Below, piece after piece: positions 5,904 to 15,949 of a stretch of 64,000 nt of DNA (within the stretch, counting starts at the first letter, position 1; every line of letters starts with the position of its first letter). The DNA is from Comamonadaceae bacterium (GTDB lineage Bacteria; Pseudomonadota; Gammaproteobacteria; Burkholderiales; Burkholderiaceae_C): positions 186,001 to 250,000 of the forward strand of contig JAIXXF010000001.1 of assembly GCA_027490925.1 (NCBI GenBank). The letters run 5' to 3'. A program made the position numbers and the translations under genes. The notes beneath the pieces are model-generated. The model was not told where the DNA came from. It did not search any database and saw only the letters and a list, made by a program, of their open reading frames with translations.

Positions 5904-8675
5904 TCAGTGGGGCGCTGGGCCCAACACCGATTCCCACAGCGTGAGGATGGCTTGCCGCTCAGGCAGCAGTTCGTCCGCGCCAATCTGGGTCGGCGCTTCG
6001 TTGAGGCGGGCCTCGTGCTGGCGCCGCCGCAGTGTGCGGTAGGCGTCGGCTGCCGCTTCGCCCACACCTACGGGCAGCAGCCCGGCGGCTTCGGCGCGGC
6101 GCAGCAGCGCGATGTTGCCGACGTTGTCCACCAGCGCCGGGCAGGCGGCCGACTCGGCCAGCACCAGGTACTGCACCACGAACTCGGCGTCCACCATGCC
6201 GCCAGGGCTGTGTTTCACGTCGAAGCGGTTGTCTTTCACTGGGTGGGCGGACCGCACCTTGTCTCGCATCGCCACGATTTCGCCGCGCAGCGCCACTTTG
6301 TCGCGCGTGGCGGTGATGACGGCGGCGCGCACCGCATCGAACTGCGCCCGCAGCGGCGCGCCGCCCAACACGCAGCGTGCCCGCGTCATGGCCTGGTGCT
6401 CCCAGGTCCAGGCGGTGTTGCTGCCCCGGCCCAACTGGTACTTGGCGTAGGCCGCAAAGGTGGTCACCAGCAGGCCGGAGCTGCCGTTGGGCCGCAGCGC
6501 GGTGTCGATCTCGTACACGTCGCCCTCGGCGGTTTTCACCGTGAGCCAATTGATCAGTTTGCGCACCAGCAGCGGGTACAGCTCGGGCGCGCTGTCGTGC
6601 GGGTCGTCGTAGACGAACACGATGTCCAGGTCGCTGCCGTAGCCGAGTTCCTTGCCGCCCAGCTTGCCGTAGGCGACCACCGCGAAGTGGCCGCTGGCAT
6701 CGTCATCCGGCAGCGGACGGTTGGTCAGGCGTTGCCAGCACCAACGGGTGGTGACGCGCAGCACGCTGTCGGCCAGGGCGCTGAGGTCGTCGGCCACCTG
6801 CTCGACCGTGAGCACGCCTTCCACGTCACGCGCCAGCGTGCGAAAGACCTCGGCGTGGTGGGCGCGGCGCAGCAGGTTGAGCAGCGCCTCGTCGTCGTCT
6901 TCGCGGCTGGCTTGCAGCGCGGCGCGGCGGGTCTCCAGCTCGCGCTCGAACTCGGCCGCCACGAAGCGCTGGGTCAGCAGCTCGTTGCTGGCCAGTTCGT
7001 CGATCACCCCGGGGTGTTTCATCAGGTAGCGGGCGGGCCATTTGGCGGCCCCCAACAGGCGCAGCAGGCGCTCGTGCACCGCGGGGCGCTCCAGCAGCAT
7101 GGCGAGGTAGCTCTCGCGGCGCAGCAGCGGCTCGATCCAGTCGGCGATCCGCACGGCCGCGTCTTCGCTGGCCTTGCCTTCCTGTAGCCATTGCGCGGTG
7201 CGCTGCACCAGCCGCGTCAGCCGGTGGCGGGCGTCCTCGCGCAGCGCCAGCACGCGCGGGTGGTCGCGCCATTGCCGCACCCGTTCGCGGAACATCGCGG
7301 GCAGTTGCTCCGACAGCCTGGTCAGGTCGGGCGGCGGCTGGTTGCCTGCCTTGTGGCAGCCTTTGCCGCTGCACTCGCCTTTGCCCGGGCCGCCCAGCAG
7401 CTTGTCGAACTCCTGCGCCACCAATTCCCGGTGGCCGTCAAGGTCGCCCAAAAACGGGCAGCAGCTGGCGTAGCCCAGGCTGTGCGCGATCCAGTGCAGG
7501 TCGTCGTCGTTGGTTGGCAGCACGTGGGTTTGCTGGTCGTCCAGGTACTGGATGCGGTGCTCCACCCGGCGCAAAAAGGTGTAGGCCTGCACCAGCGCGT
7601 CGGCGGTGGCCTGTGGCATGAGCCCGGCGCGCGCCACGCGTTGCAACGCGTCCACCGTTGGCCGGGTGCGTAGCTCGGGGAACTGCCCGGCGCGCACCAC
7701 CTGCAACAACTGCACGGTGAATTCGATCTCGCGGATGCCCCCGCGTGAGAGCTTGACGTCGTTGGCGCGTTCCGGGTGACCGGCAGCACGCTGCGCCGCC
7801 TGGTTGCGGATCTGCTGGTGCAAGTGGCGCAACGACTCGAACACGTTGTAGTCTAGGTAGCGGCGGAACACAAAAGGCAGCACCACCGCGCGCAGCTGTG
7901 TGGCCGACCATTCCGCACCGCCCTCGGTGGGGCTGGGTCGGCGCGGCGCCACAACCCGGCTTTTGAGCCAGGCGAAACGCTCCCACTCGCGGCCTTGCAC
8001 CTGCAGGTATTCCTCCAGTGCGTCGAGCGAGACCGCAGGCGGCCCCGAGCCGCCGTTGGGGCGCAGGGCCAAGTCAACCCGGAACACAAACCCGTGTTCG
8101 GTGGTGTCGCCCACCAGGGCGGAGATGCGGCGCACCGCCTTGGAAAAATACTCCTGGTTGCTGATGCGGGCGCGGCCCTCGGCGTTGCCTGCGGTGCCGC
8201 CATCTTCGTCGTAGACGTAGATCAGGTCGATGTCGCTGGAGACATTGAGCTCACGCGCGCCCAGTTTGCCCATGCCCACCACCCACAGGCAGGCGCGCAC
8301 GCCGCCGTGGGTCATGGGCGCGCCATGCAGGGCGTCGAGCTCGCGCTGCGCACAGTCGTTGGCGGTTTGCAGGGCGAGTTCGGCCAGCTCGGTCATGGCC
8401 CGCGTCACCACCGGCAACGGCGCCTGGGCGTCGCAGTCCAGGGTGGCGACCCGTTCCATCACCAGCTGGCGCAAGATCCGCAAGGCGGCGCCCAGTTCCT
8501 CGCCACGGCCCAGCAGCTCGGCCAGCGTGTCCGCCATGGTGGTGTGGGTGGGTGAGCCGGGGGCCAGCAGCGCCAGCTGGTCGCCGTAGCGGCGGCGCAA
8601 CCGCTGGATGAAGCGCGGGTAATCGGCGCCGCAGAGGGCACCATCCGGGCGGGCCGCGGGGGTGCAGGCGCGCAA
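5904..8675 (-). CDS. glnE: Bifunctional glutamine synthetase adenylyltransferase/adenylyl-removing enzyme
   Basis: GlnE adenylylates and deadenylylates glutamine synthetase in answer to the nitrogen signal carried by PII. The two duplicated nucleotidyltransferase domains are clear: GMGKLGARELNVSSDIDLIYVYD-like sequence in the N-terminal half and a YGKLGGKELGYGSDLDIVF-like segment in the C-terminal half, each followed by a helical domain. With a TTG start at 8675 the protein has 923 residues, normal for the family. That start has AAGGTGA six bases upstream. A GTG at 8735 would give 943 residues and cannot be excluded. The open frame continues to 9629 but there overlaps yhdP and is not credible. 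The gene is divergent from yhdP with almost no space between the proposed starts. Confidence 0.93.
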   Translation of the reverse strand: MRACTPAARPDGALCGADYPRFIQRLRRRYGDQLALLAPGSPTHTTMADTLAELLGRGEELGAALRILRQLVMERVATLDCDAQAPLPVVTRAMTELAELALQTANDCAQRELDALHGAPMTHGGVRACLWVVGMGKLGARELNVSSDIDLIYVYDEDGGTAGNAEGRARISNQEYFSKAVRRISALVGDTTEHGFVFRVDLALRPNGGSGPPAVSLDALEEYLQVQGREWERFAWLKSRVVAPRRPSPTEGGAEWSATQLRAVVLPFVFRRYLDYNVFESLRHLHQQIRNQAAQRAAGHPERANDVKLSRGGIREIEFTVQLLQVVRAGQFPELRTRPTVDALQRVARAGLMPQATADALVQAYTFLRRVEHRIQYLDDQQTHVLPTNDDDLHWIAHSLGYASCCPFLGDLDGHRELVAQEFDKLLGGPGKGECSGKGCHKAGNQPPPDLTRLSEQLPAMFRERVRQWRDHPRVLALREDARHRLTRLVQRTAQWLQEGKASEDAAVRIADWIEPLLRRESYLAMLLERPAVHERLLRLLGAAKWPARYLMKHPGVIDELASNELLTQRFVAAEFERELETRRAALQASREDDDEALLNLLRRAHHAEVFRTLARDVEGVLTVEQVADDLSALADSVLRVTTRWCWQRLTNRPLPDDDASGHFAVVAYGKLGGKELGYGSDLDIVFVYDDPHDSAPELYPLLVRKLINWLTVKTAEGDVYEIDTALRPNGSSGLLVTTFAAYAKYQLGRGSNTAWTWEHQAMTRARCVLGGAPLRAQFDAVRAAVITATRDKVALRGEIVAMRDKVRSAHPVKDNRFDVKHSPGGMVDAEFVVQYLVLAESAACPALVDNVGNIALLRRAEAAGLLPVGVGEAAADAYRTLRRRQHEARLNEAPTQIGADELLPERQAILTLWESVLGPAPH

Positions 8676-8687
8676 CAAACCGTCACC

Positions 8688-11600
8688 TTGTCCGCCAGCG
8701 GAGCCCTCGGGTCCGCCGGTGATAATAATCGCCACCCTCAGGTCCTCGCGAACGAATTGCCACTCTTGCTGTCTCGACGTCTGAAAGCTTTTGTCCTGCT
8801 GTCTCGCATGGCGCTGTGGGGGGTGATGGCGGCTTGGGGCGCGGTCCTGGCGGCGTGGATCGCGTTGTCTTGGTTCATTGTGCCGCGAATCGGCGAGTTT
8901 CGCCCGCAGCTCGAAGCGCAAGCCTCTCGGGCGTTGGGGGTGAATGTGCGCATTGGCGCGGTCACCGCCGAGTCGGCTGGGTGGCTGCCCAGCATTGCGT
9001 TGCGCGATGTGGTGTTGCTGGACGCCGAACAGCGCGAGGCCTTGCGGCTGCCCAAGGTGCAGGTCGCTCTGTCTCCGCGCACCCTGCTGAACCTGCGCTT
9101 TGAGCAAATCCACATCGACGCGCCAGCGCTGGACGTGCGCCGACTGGCCGACGGTCGACTCCGGGTGGCGGGCCTGGACCTCACTGCGCTGCCGGGCGGC
9201 GCCGACCGCGACGGCCCCGCCGCCGACTGGTTTTTCTCCCAGACCGAGTTCGTCATCCGCCGCGGCAGCGTCCGCTGGACCGACGAGCAGCGCGCCGCCC
9301 CCCCGCTGAGCCTGACCGAAGTCGATCTGGTGGTGCGCAACAGCGGGCGCCACCACCGGGTGCGGCTGGACGCCACGCCCCCGGCCGACTGGGGCAGCCG
9401 ATTCAGCCTGCACGGCGACTTTGTGCAGGCCTTGTTCGCTGGCGGTCCGTCGCGCCTGCAGCGCTGGCGCGGCGAGGCCTACGCCGACTTCCCCTCTGTC
9501 GATCTGTCCCAGCTGCGCCGCCACGCCAACGTGGGCGTGGACATCGCCCGTGGCGACGGCGCGCTGCGCGCCTGGGTCACGGTGGACGAGGGCGCAGTGA
9601 CCGGTGCGGTCGCCGACCTTGCGCTGCACCGGGTTGATGTGTCTCTGGGCCGCGACCTGGCCCCTCTGTCACTGAACACGGTGTCGGGACGCGTGGGCGG
9701 CGAGCGCTTGCCGGGGGGGCTGGCGATGACCACAGAGGGCCTGCAGTTCCGCACCGACGACGGCCTGCAATGGCCGGGCGGCAACGTGGCGTGGCGCTAC
9801 ACCGAGCCCGGCGACGCGGCGTCGGCGCGGGGCGAGTTCCGCGGCGACCGGCTCGACCTCGCCGCCCTCGCCCAGATCGCCCAGCGCCTGCCTTTGCCCG
9901 AGCGCTGGCGCACCGCCTTGGCCGAGCTGGCCCCCAAGGGCCTGGTGGCGCAGTTGCAGGCGCAGTGGCAGGGGCCCTTGCATTCACCGGCGCAGGTCAA
10001 GGCCAATGGCCGGGTCACCGGGCTGAGTTTGTCGGCCGCGCCGGGGGCCGTGCCCCCCGCGCTGGTTGCGGCATCGGCGGTCCCGCCCGCTTCAAGCACC
10101 ACCCCGGCAGCCGAGCCCCCCCGGGAGCCGGTCGGCCGCCCCGGTGTGGAGGGGGCCGACGTCAGCTTCGAGCTCACCGATCAAGGTGGCCGTGCGCAGC
10201 TGGCGCTGGCCAACGGCCGACTGGTGTTCCCAGGCGTGTTCGAGCAGCCCGAGCTGCCTATGGACCAACTGACCGCCGAGGTGGTGTGGCGGGTCGCGGG
10301 CCCGCGCATCGAGGTGCAGTCCGATTCCGTCCGTTTCGCCAACGCGGACACCGCTGGGGAGCTGCGCGCCACCTGGCGCACCAGCGACCCCGCCACCGGG
10401 CCAGACCAGCGCCGTTTTCCCGGCCACTTGGACCTGCAAGGGAGCCTGAGCCGCGCCGACGGGGCCCGTGTGCACCGTTACCTGCCGCTGGGCATTCCCA
10501 AAACCACCCGCGAGTACGTGCGCGCCTCGGTCTTGCGCGGGCAAGCCAGCGCGGTGAAGTTCAAGCTGCGCGGCGACCTGCTGGCCTTCCCGTTCGCCCC
10601 GACAGGGGCGGGCGAGTTCCGCATCGCCGCACAGCTCAAAGGTGTGGACTACTTGTACGTACCGCCCTCGCTGCCCAGCCGGGACGGCACCCGCTGGCCT
10701 GGCCTCACCCAGCTCAGCGGTGAACTGGTGGTGGAACGCAACACCCTCAAGGTCCAGAAAGCACAGGCCCGCTTCGCCGGGTCGCCCAACCTTGTGCTGC
10801 AGCCGCTGGAGGCGCGGATCGACGACCTGTCGAACGCGGTGGTGGTGGTCAATGCCCAAGCCCGCGGCCCGCTGGCCGAGCTGCTGAGCTTGGTCCAGCA
10901 GTCGCCCCTGAACGGTCTGACCCAGCAGGCGTTGGCAGAGGCCAGCGCGAGCGGCAACGCCGAGCACAAGCTGCGGCTTACGCTGCCGCTGCGCGAAATG
11001 GCCCGGACCACCCTGCAGGGCAGCGTGAATTTCAAAGACAACGACCTGCGCATTTCCCCGCAGTCGCCCGCTTTCCATAAGCTGGTTGGCCAGTTGCAAT
11101 ACAACGAGCGCGGTTTCACCGTCCTCGCCGCCCAGGGCCGAGTGCTGGGCGGCGAGATCCGCTTCAGCGGCGGCACGGTGCTGGACGCAGCGGGCGCGCC
11201 TGTGCCCGACGGCGGCTTGCTGTTCACCGCTGACGGCAGCGTCACGGCCGACGGGTTGCAGCAGGCCAGCGAACTGGGGGCGGTCGCGGCGCTGGCCCGC
11301 GGCGCGGCGGGCAGCGCGGCTTACAACGCGAGCCTGGCGATCAAGCGCGGGCGGCCGCTGCTGAGTTTCAGCACCAACCTGCAAGGCATGGCGCTGAACC
11401 TGCCCGCCCCGCTGAACAAACCGGCCGCTGCGGTCTGGCCGCTGCGCTACGAGAACACGCTGCTGCCGCCCGAGGCCGGCCGGGCGCCGCAGGACCAGCT
11501 GGGCATCACACTGGATGGCGTGTTGTCGGTGCTTTACCAGCGCGACCTGTCGGCGCTGGAGCCGCAGGTGCTGCGCGGCGCATTGCGCATGGCCCAAGGC

Positions 11601-13001
11601 GGCCCTGCGGCCCTGCCGGTGGCGTTGCCGCCCGGCGAGGGCGTGGTGGCGCGCGTGGCGCTCAACACCGTCAACGTGGGTGCGTGGCAAAAGGTGCTGC
11701 AGGGCTTGCAACCCGCCGCGCCACTGGCTGCGGTGCCACGCGCGCCCCGGGCCGTGGCCACCTCGCCATCGGCCTACCTGCCGACGCAAATCGCGCTGCA
11801 GGCCGAGCAGCTGCAATGGGACGCCTACCAGCTCAACGGCGTGGTGCTGTCTGGCTCCCGCGACGGCCCGCTGTGGCGGGCCATGGTCAGCGCGAGCGAG
11901 TTGAACGGCAGCCTGTCGTATCGCCCGCCCGACGCCAGCGGGGCCGGTCGGGTCGTGGCACGGCTGCAGCGGTTGCGCCTGGCGCCGTCGGCCGCCAGCG
12001 GGGTGGAGAAAATCCTGGACCGCCAGCCCGACAGCATCCCGGCGCTGGACATCGTGGTGGACGATCTGGAACTCAATGGCAAGGCGCTGGGCCGGGTCGA
12101 GATCGACGCGGTGAACCGGGGCGCGCAGGCGCGGGAGTGGCGGCTCAACAAGCTCAACGTTTCTGTGCCGGAGGCCAGCCTCAGTGCCAGTGGCAGCTGG
12201 GTCGCGCGCGATGGCGCAAGCCCAGGCGCGCCGCGCCGCACCCGCATGGATTTCCGGCTCGACGTGAGCGACTCGGGTGAGCTGCTCAAGCGCTTCGGTA
12301 CGCCTGGCGCCATCCGGCGCGGCAAGGGGCAGATCGAAGGCCAGGTGGCCTGGACCGGCTCGCCGCTGGCGCTGGACTACCCCAGCCTGGAGGGTGCTTT
12401 CAACGTGGGCATGGAAAGCGGTCAGTTCCTCAAGGCCGAGCCGGGGCTGGCGAAATTGCTGGGCGTGCTGAGCCTGCAAGCGTTGCCGCGCCGCCTGACG
12501 CTCGACTTCCGCGACGTGTTCAGCGAAGGCTTCGCGTTCGACTTCATCCGGGGCGACGTGCGCATCACCGACGGCGTGGCCTTCACCAACAACCTGCAAA
12601 TGAAGGGCGTGAACGCCGCGGTGCTGATGGAAGGCCGTGCCGACCTGGCTCGCGAGACCCAAGACCTGAAGGTGGTGGTGGTGCCGGAGATCAACGCAGG
12701 CACTGCGTCGCTGGTGGCGGCCGTCATCAACCCGGCGGTCGGCCTGGGCACCTTCTTGGCACAGGCGGTGCTGCGCCGACCGCTCATCCAGGCCACCACG
12801 CAAGAGTTCCACATCGACGGCCCCTGGGTCGACCCCCGCGTGACGCGTACCGACCGCCCGGTGGGCGCGACCTTGCCCCCCGCCGTGTCCCCCACCTCAC
12901 CCCCTGCCGCCCCACCGGTCCCGCCCACCCCACCCGCGTCGTCTGGGCCGGCAGTCCCTGGCGCGGCGAACGCATCGGTGCCTGCGGGGGTGACGCCATG
13001 A
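8688..13001 (+). CDS. yhdP: YhdP family protein (AsmA-like, TIGR02099 type)
   Basis: This very large envelope protein (1437 residues from the first ATG) belongs to the AsmA-like bridge-protein family, thought to carry phospholipids between the inner and outer membranes. A single N-terminal membrane anchor (about residues 38-65, ALWGVMAAWGAVLAAWIALSW) is followed by the conserved IVPRIGEFRPQLE block, then long beta-rich repeats, an AsmA-like C-terminal region and a proline-rich tail (PTSPPAAPPVPPTPPASS). The start is uncertain: 8688 leaves 12 bp to the proposed glnE start, and TTG codons at 8757 and 8766 or the ATG at 8808 lie closer to the conserved region. It overlaps the amidase gene by 4 bp. 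Comparable proteins have about 1250-1450 residues. Confidence 0.9.
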   Translation: MSASGALGSAGDNNRHPQVLANELPLLLSRRLKAFVLLSRMALWGVMAAWGAVLAAWIALSWFIVPRIGEFRPQLEAQASRALGVNVRIGAVTAESAGWLPSIALRDVVLLDAEQREALRLPKVQVALSPRTLLNLRFEQIHIDAPALDVRRLADGRLRVAGLDLTALPGGADRDGPAADWFFSQTEFVIRRGSVRWTDEQRAAPPLSLTEVDLVVRNSGRHHRVRLDATPPADWGSRFSLHGDFVQALFAGGPSRLQRWRGEAYADFPSVDLSQLRRHANVGVDIARGDGALRAWVTVDEGAVTGAVADLALHRVDVSLGRDLAPLSLNTVSGRVGGERLPGGLAMTTEGLQFRTDDGLQWPGGNVAWRYTEPGDAASARGEFRGDRLDLAALAQIAQRLPLPERWRTALAELAPKGLVAQLQAQWQGPLHSPAQVKANGRVTGLSLSAAPGAVPPALVAASAVPPASSTTPAAEPPREPVGRPGVEGADVSFELTDQGGRAQLALANGRLVFPGVFEQPELPMDQLTAEVVWRVAGPRIEVQSDSVRFANADTAGELRATWRTSDPATGPDQRRFPGHLDLQGSLSRADGARVHRYLPLGIPKTTREYVRASVLRGQASAVKFKLRGDLLAFPFAPTGAGEFRIAAQLKGVDYLYVPPSLPSRDGTRWPGLTQLSGELVVERNTLKVQKAQARFAGSPNLVLQPLEARIDDLSNAVVVVNAQARGPLAELLSLVQQSPLNGLTQQALAEASASGNAEHKLRLTLPLREMARTTLQGSVNFKDNDLRISPQSPAFHKLVGQLQYNERGFTVLAAQGRVLGGEIRFSGGTVLDAAGAPVPDGGLLFTADGSVTADGLQQASELGAVAALARGAAGSAAYNASLAIKRGRPLLSFSTNLQGMALNLPAPLNKPAAAVWPLRYENTLLPPEAGRAPQDQLGITLDGVLSVLYQRDLSALEPQVLRGALRMAQGGPAALPVALPPGEGVVARVALNTVNVGAWQKVLQGLQPAAPLAAVPRAPRAVATSPSAYLPTQIALQAEQLQWDAYQLNGVVLSGSRDGPLWRAMVSASELNGSLSYRPPDASGAGRVVARLQRLRLAPSAASGVEKILDRQPDSIPALDIVVDDLELNGKALGRVEIDAVNRGAQAREWRLNKLNVSVPEASLSASGSWVARDGASPGAPRRTRMDFRLDVSDSGELLKRFGTPGAIRRGKGQIEGQVAWTGSPLALDYPSLEGAFNVGMESGQFLKAEPGLAKLLGVLSLQALPRRLTLDFRDVFSEGFAFDFIRGDVRITDGVAFTNNLQMKGVNAAVLMEGRADLARETQDLKVVVVPEINAGTASLVAAVINPAVGLGTFLAQAVLRRPLIQATTQEFHIDGPWVDPRVTRTDRPVGATLPPAVSPTSPPAAPPVPPTPPASSGPAVPGAANASVPAGVTP

Positions 13002-13828
13002 AGGTCGCGGCGCTGCAAATGGTGTCGGCCCCCGACCTGGCCGAGAACCTCGCCACCGCCGCCGGTTTGCTCGCACAGGCCGCCGATGCGGGCGCCGAGC
13101 TGGCGGTTCTGCCCGAATACTTTGGGCTGCTGGGCCACCAGGACACCGACAAGCTGGCTTTGGCCGAGCCCGCGCCCGGCCCCGACGGCCTGCCCACGGG
13201 CGGGCCGATGCAGCGGCTGTTGTCCGACGCCGCGCGCCAGGGCCAGATGTGGGTGGTGGGCGGTACCGTGCCCATCGCCACGCCGGACCCGCAACAGGTC
13301 TTCAACACCACGCTGGTGTTTGCGCCCACCGGTCGCTGCGTGGCCCGCTACGACAAAGTCCACCTGTTCAATTTCCAGACCGACACCGAACGGTACGACG
13401 AAGCCGCGGTGTTGCGCGCGGGCCATGGGCCGGTGGCGTTCGAGCTGCCCTCGCGCGATGGCCACCGCTGGCGCGTGGGCCTGAGCATTTGCTACGACCT
13501 GCGCTTCCCGGAGCTGTACCGCGCGCTCGCCGCCGAATTGCTGCTGGTGCCCAGCGCGTTCACCTGGACCACCGGCCAAAAGCACTGGGAGGTGTTGCTG
13601 CGCGCCCGCGCCATCGAAAACCAGGCCTACGTGCTGGCTGCGGCGCAGGGGGGGCGACACGGCAATGGCCGCCGCACCTGGGGCCAAAGCCTGCTGGCCG
13701 ACCCGTGGGGTGAGTTGCTGGCCCAGCGGCCCGAAGGCACGGGCCTGGTGCTGGGCGAGTGCCATGCCGAACGCCTGGCGACGGTGCGGCGCCAGTTGCC
13801 CGCACTGACCCACCGCCGCGTGCCATGA
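12998..13828 (+). CDS. Carbon-nitrogen hydrolase (Nit1/Nit2-like amidase)
   Basis: This 276-residue nitrilase-superfamily protein has the full catalytic triad: E40 in LAVLPEYF, K120 in RYDKVHLF and C165 in SICYDLRFPELYR. The YDLRFPELYR signature fits the Nit1/Nit2 branch, whose members hydrolyse deaminated glutathione or alpha-ketoglutaramate. The exact substrate is inferred. The ATG overlaps the yhdP stop by 4 bp, and the next gene overlaps its own stop by 4 bp, so the three form a tightly coupled unit. In beta-proteobacteria the yhdP-nit pair is a common neighbourhood. The protein is cytoplasmic, with no signal or membrane segment. Confidence 0.92.
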   Translation: MKVAALQMVSAPDLAENLATAAGLLAQAADAGAELAVLPEYFGLLGHQDTDKLALAEPAPGPDGLPTGGPMQRLLSDAARQGQMWVVGGTVPIATPDPQQVFNTTLVFAPTGRCVARYDKVHLFNFQTDTERYDEAAVLRAGHGPVAFELPSRDGHRWRVGLSICYDLRFPELYRALAAELLLVPSAFTWTTGQKHWEVLLRARAIENQAYVLAAAQGGRHGNGRRTWGQSLLADPWGELLAQRPEGTGLVLGECHAERLATVRRQLPALTHRRVP

Positions 13829-15924
13829 ACCGGTCCACCGCGCTGCCGCCCACCGTGTCTTCACCCGTTGCGCCGTCCCTGTCCGCGCCTTCGGTCGCCG
13901 GGTCGTGGCCCAGCCGGCTGGGTATGCCGCGATGGTCGCTGTGGGTGCTGGTGGTGGGTCTGGTGGTCACCTTGCTGGGCACCCTGGTCTGGTTGGCCAG
14001 CCGCTATGAGGTGACCCAGCTGCAGTCGCGGTTGGACCAGGACGCCACCGAGGCGCAAGGCAACCTGCGCGCCTTGCTCAGCCGCAATGTGCAGAGCTTG
14101 CAGGCGCTGCATTTCAACCGGCCCACGCCCGGTTCTTGGTCGCAAGAAGCGGCCGAGGTGTTACGCCAGCACCGGGAGCTGCTGCGCCTGGAGTGGCGCG
14201 ACGACGCCTTGCGCACCGTGGCTTCGGCCGACACGCCGTTCCTGCCGCCGGTGTTCGACCGCCTTGGGCGCGACCGGGCGCAGGCCGGAATCGAGCTGGC
14301 CTGTGCCACCGCGCAGCGTTTGGGCGTCCCGGCGTATGCGAGCAGCTACTTTGTGCCCCAGTACAGCGGCATGGGCTTGGAAGTGATGGACCTGTGCCTG
14401 CCGTTGGTGGAGCGAGGTCAGACCACCGGTTACCTGGTCGCGGTTTACGGGCTCAACGGTTTGCTGGCCGAGCTGTTCGCGCCGCGCTTGCGCGCCGACC
14501 TCGCGGTGTCGTTCACCGAGGCCGACGGCACCCGCCTGGCGGTTCACGGCCTGCCCAATCCGGGCCAGCGGGTGTTCACCGCGCAGCAGCTGATGGACCT
14601 GCCCGGTCAAGCCATGGTGTTGCGGCTTGACAGCTGGCGCGACGGCCCCGACCTGTTCCCCAACCTGCTCACCGCCTTGGTGAGCGCGATGTCGCTCGCA
14701 CTGCTGGCGGTGCTGGCGTTGCTGGGCCACGACATGCGGCGCCGACTGCGTGCCGAACACGACCTGGCCGATGCGCTGGCCTTCCGCAAAGCCATGGAAG
14801 ACTCGCTCGTCACCGGCCTGCGCGCGCGCGATTTGCAGGGCCGCATCACCTACGTGAACCCGGCCTTTTGCAGCATGGTGGGGTTTGAGGCGCACGAGCT
14901 GCTCGGCAGCAAGGCCCCGGCCGCTTACTGGCCGACCGAACAGCAAAGCGAATACCAGCGCCGACACGACATCCGCATGGCGGGGCAAATGCCCCCGCGC
15001 GAGGGCTTCGAGTCGGTCTTCATGCGCAAGGACGGCACCCGCTTTCCGGTGCTCATCATCGAAGCGCCACTCATCAACGCCGCGGGCGCGCAGACCGGCT
15101 GGATGAGCGCCTGCCTGGACTTGAGCGCCCAGCGCCGCACAGAAGAGCTGTCCCGCACCCGCCAGGAGCGGCTGCAGGCCACCGCGCGGCTGGCCATGGT
15201 GGGCGAGATGGCGTCGCTGCTGAGCCACGAACTCAACCAGCCGCTGGCGGCCATTTCCAGCTACGCTAGTGGCTCGCTCAACCTGCTGGAGCGCGCGCAG
15301 CAAGAGCCGCTCAACGCCCCAGCGCAAAGCAGCCTGGCCGAGGCGGTGCAGCGCATCGCGGGCCAGGCCGAGCGGGCGGGCAAGATCATCAAAAGCGTGC
15401 ACGACTTCGTTCGCCGCCGCGACCAGGACCGCGCAGCGGTGGCGCCGCACGCCCTGCTCGACGCGGTGATGCCGCTGGCGTCGCTGCAAGCCCGCAAGCT
15501 CGGCGTTCGGGTGGTCACCGACTGCCCCACCGACCTGCCCCACGTGTTGTGCGACCGCACCATGGTTGAACAGGTGTTGCTGAACCTGGTGCGCAACGGC
15601 ATGCAAGCGATGGACCTGCCCGCAGAGCCGTCGGCCGCGCCCGCCCCGGCGCTCGCCGACCGCACACTGCACATCGGTGTGGGGCGGGTGCCCGACACCG
15701 AGGCGGTGGCGTTCTCTGTCGCCGACGCGGGGCAAGGCATCAGCGAGGCGGTGGCCGCGCAGCTGTTCACCCCGTTCTTCACCACCAAAGCCGAAGGCAT
15801 GGGCCTGGGCCTGAGCCTGTGCCGCACCGTGGTGGAGCAGCACGGTGGGCAGTTGTCGTTCGCCCGGCGCGAGCCCCGCGGCACCGTGTTCACCTTCACC
15901 CTGCCGCTGGCCAAAGCGGGCTGA
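13825..15924 (+). CDS. Membrane PAS-domain sensor histidine kinase
   Basis: The 699-residue kinase has a proline-rich N-terminus, a first membrane helix (about 34-55), a periplasmic sensor region (about 60-280), a second membrane helix (about 282-305), a PAS domain (about 320-440), a HisKA domain and an HATPase domain. The phosphorylated histidine is H468 in LLSHELNQPLAAI; the N, D-x-G-x-G and G-L-G-L motifs of the ATPase lobe are present (NLVRNGMQAM, DAGQGI, GMGLGLSL). The layout resembles DctS-type C4-dicarboxylate sensors, but the ligand is not shown. The ATG at 13825 overlaps the amidase stop. The cognate regulator follows 25 bp downstream. Confidence 0.92.
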   Translation: MNRSTALPPTVSSPVAPSLSAPSVAGSWPSRLGMPRWSLWVLVVGLVVTLLGTLVWLASRYEVTQLQSRLDQDATEAQGNLRALLSRNVQSLQALHFNRPTPGSWSQEAAEVLRQHRELLRLEWRDDALRTVASADTPFLPPVFDRLGRDRAQAGIELACATAQRLGVPAYASSYFVPQYSGMGLEVMDLCLPLVERGQTTGYLVAVYGLNGLLAELFAPRLRADLAVSFTEADGTRLAVHGLPNPGQRVFTAQQLMDLPGQAMVLRLDSWRDGPDLFPNLLTALVSAMSLALLAVLALLGHDMRRRLRAEHDLADALAFRKAMEDSLVTGLRARDLQGRITYVNPAFCSMVGFEAHELLGSKAPAAYWPTEQQSEYQRRHDIRMAGQMPPREGFESVFMRKDGTRFPVLIIEAPLINAAGAQTGWMSACLDLSAQRRTEELSRTRQERLQATARLAMVGEMASLLSHELNQPLAAISSYASGSLNLLERAQQEPLNAPAQSSLAEAVQRIAGQAERAGKIIKSVHDFVRRRDQDRAAVAPHALLDAVMPLASLQARKLGVRVVTDCPTDLPHVLCDRTMVEQVLLNLVRNGMQAMDLPAEPSAAPAPALADRTLHIGVGRVPDTEAVAFSVADAGQGISEAVAAQLFTPFFTTKAEGMGLGLSLCRTVVEQHGGQLSFARREPRGTVFTFTLPLAKAG

Positions 15925-15949
15925 AGCGGCCGCCACCTCAGGAGACAGC

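Noticed and set aside
5901-7187. Plus-strand open frame opposite glnE
   Set aside because: Antisense shadow with low-complexity composition and no plausible start signals.
10092-12812. Open frame of about 900 codons on the minus strand
   Set aside because: It is the antisense shadow of yhdP; its composition (many H, Q, R, G runs) is typical of reversed high-GC coding DNA.
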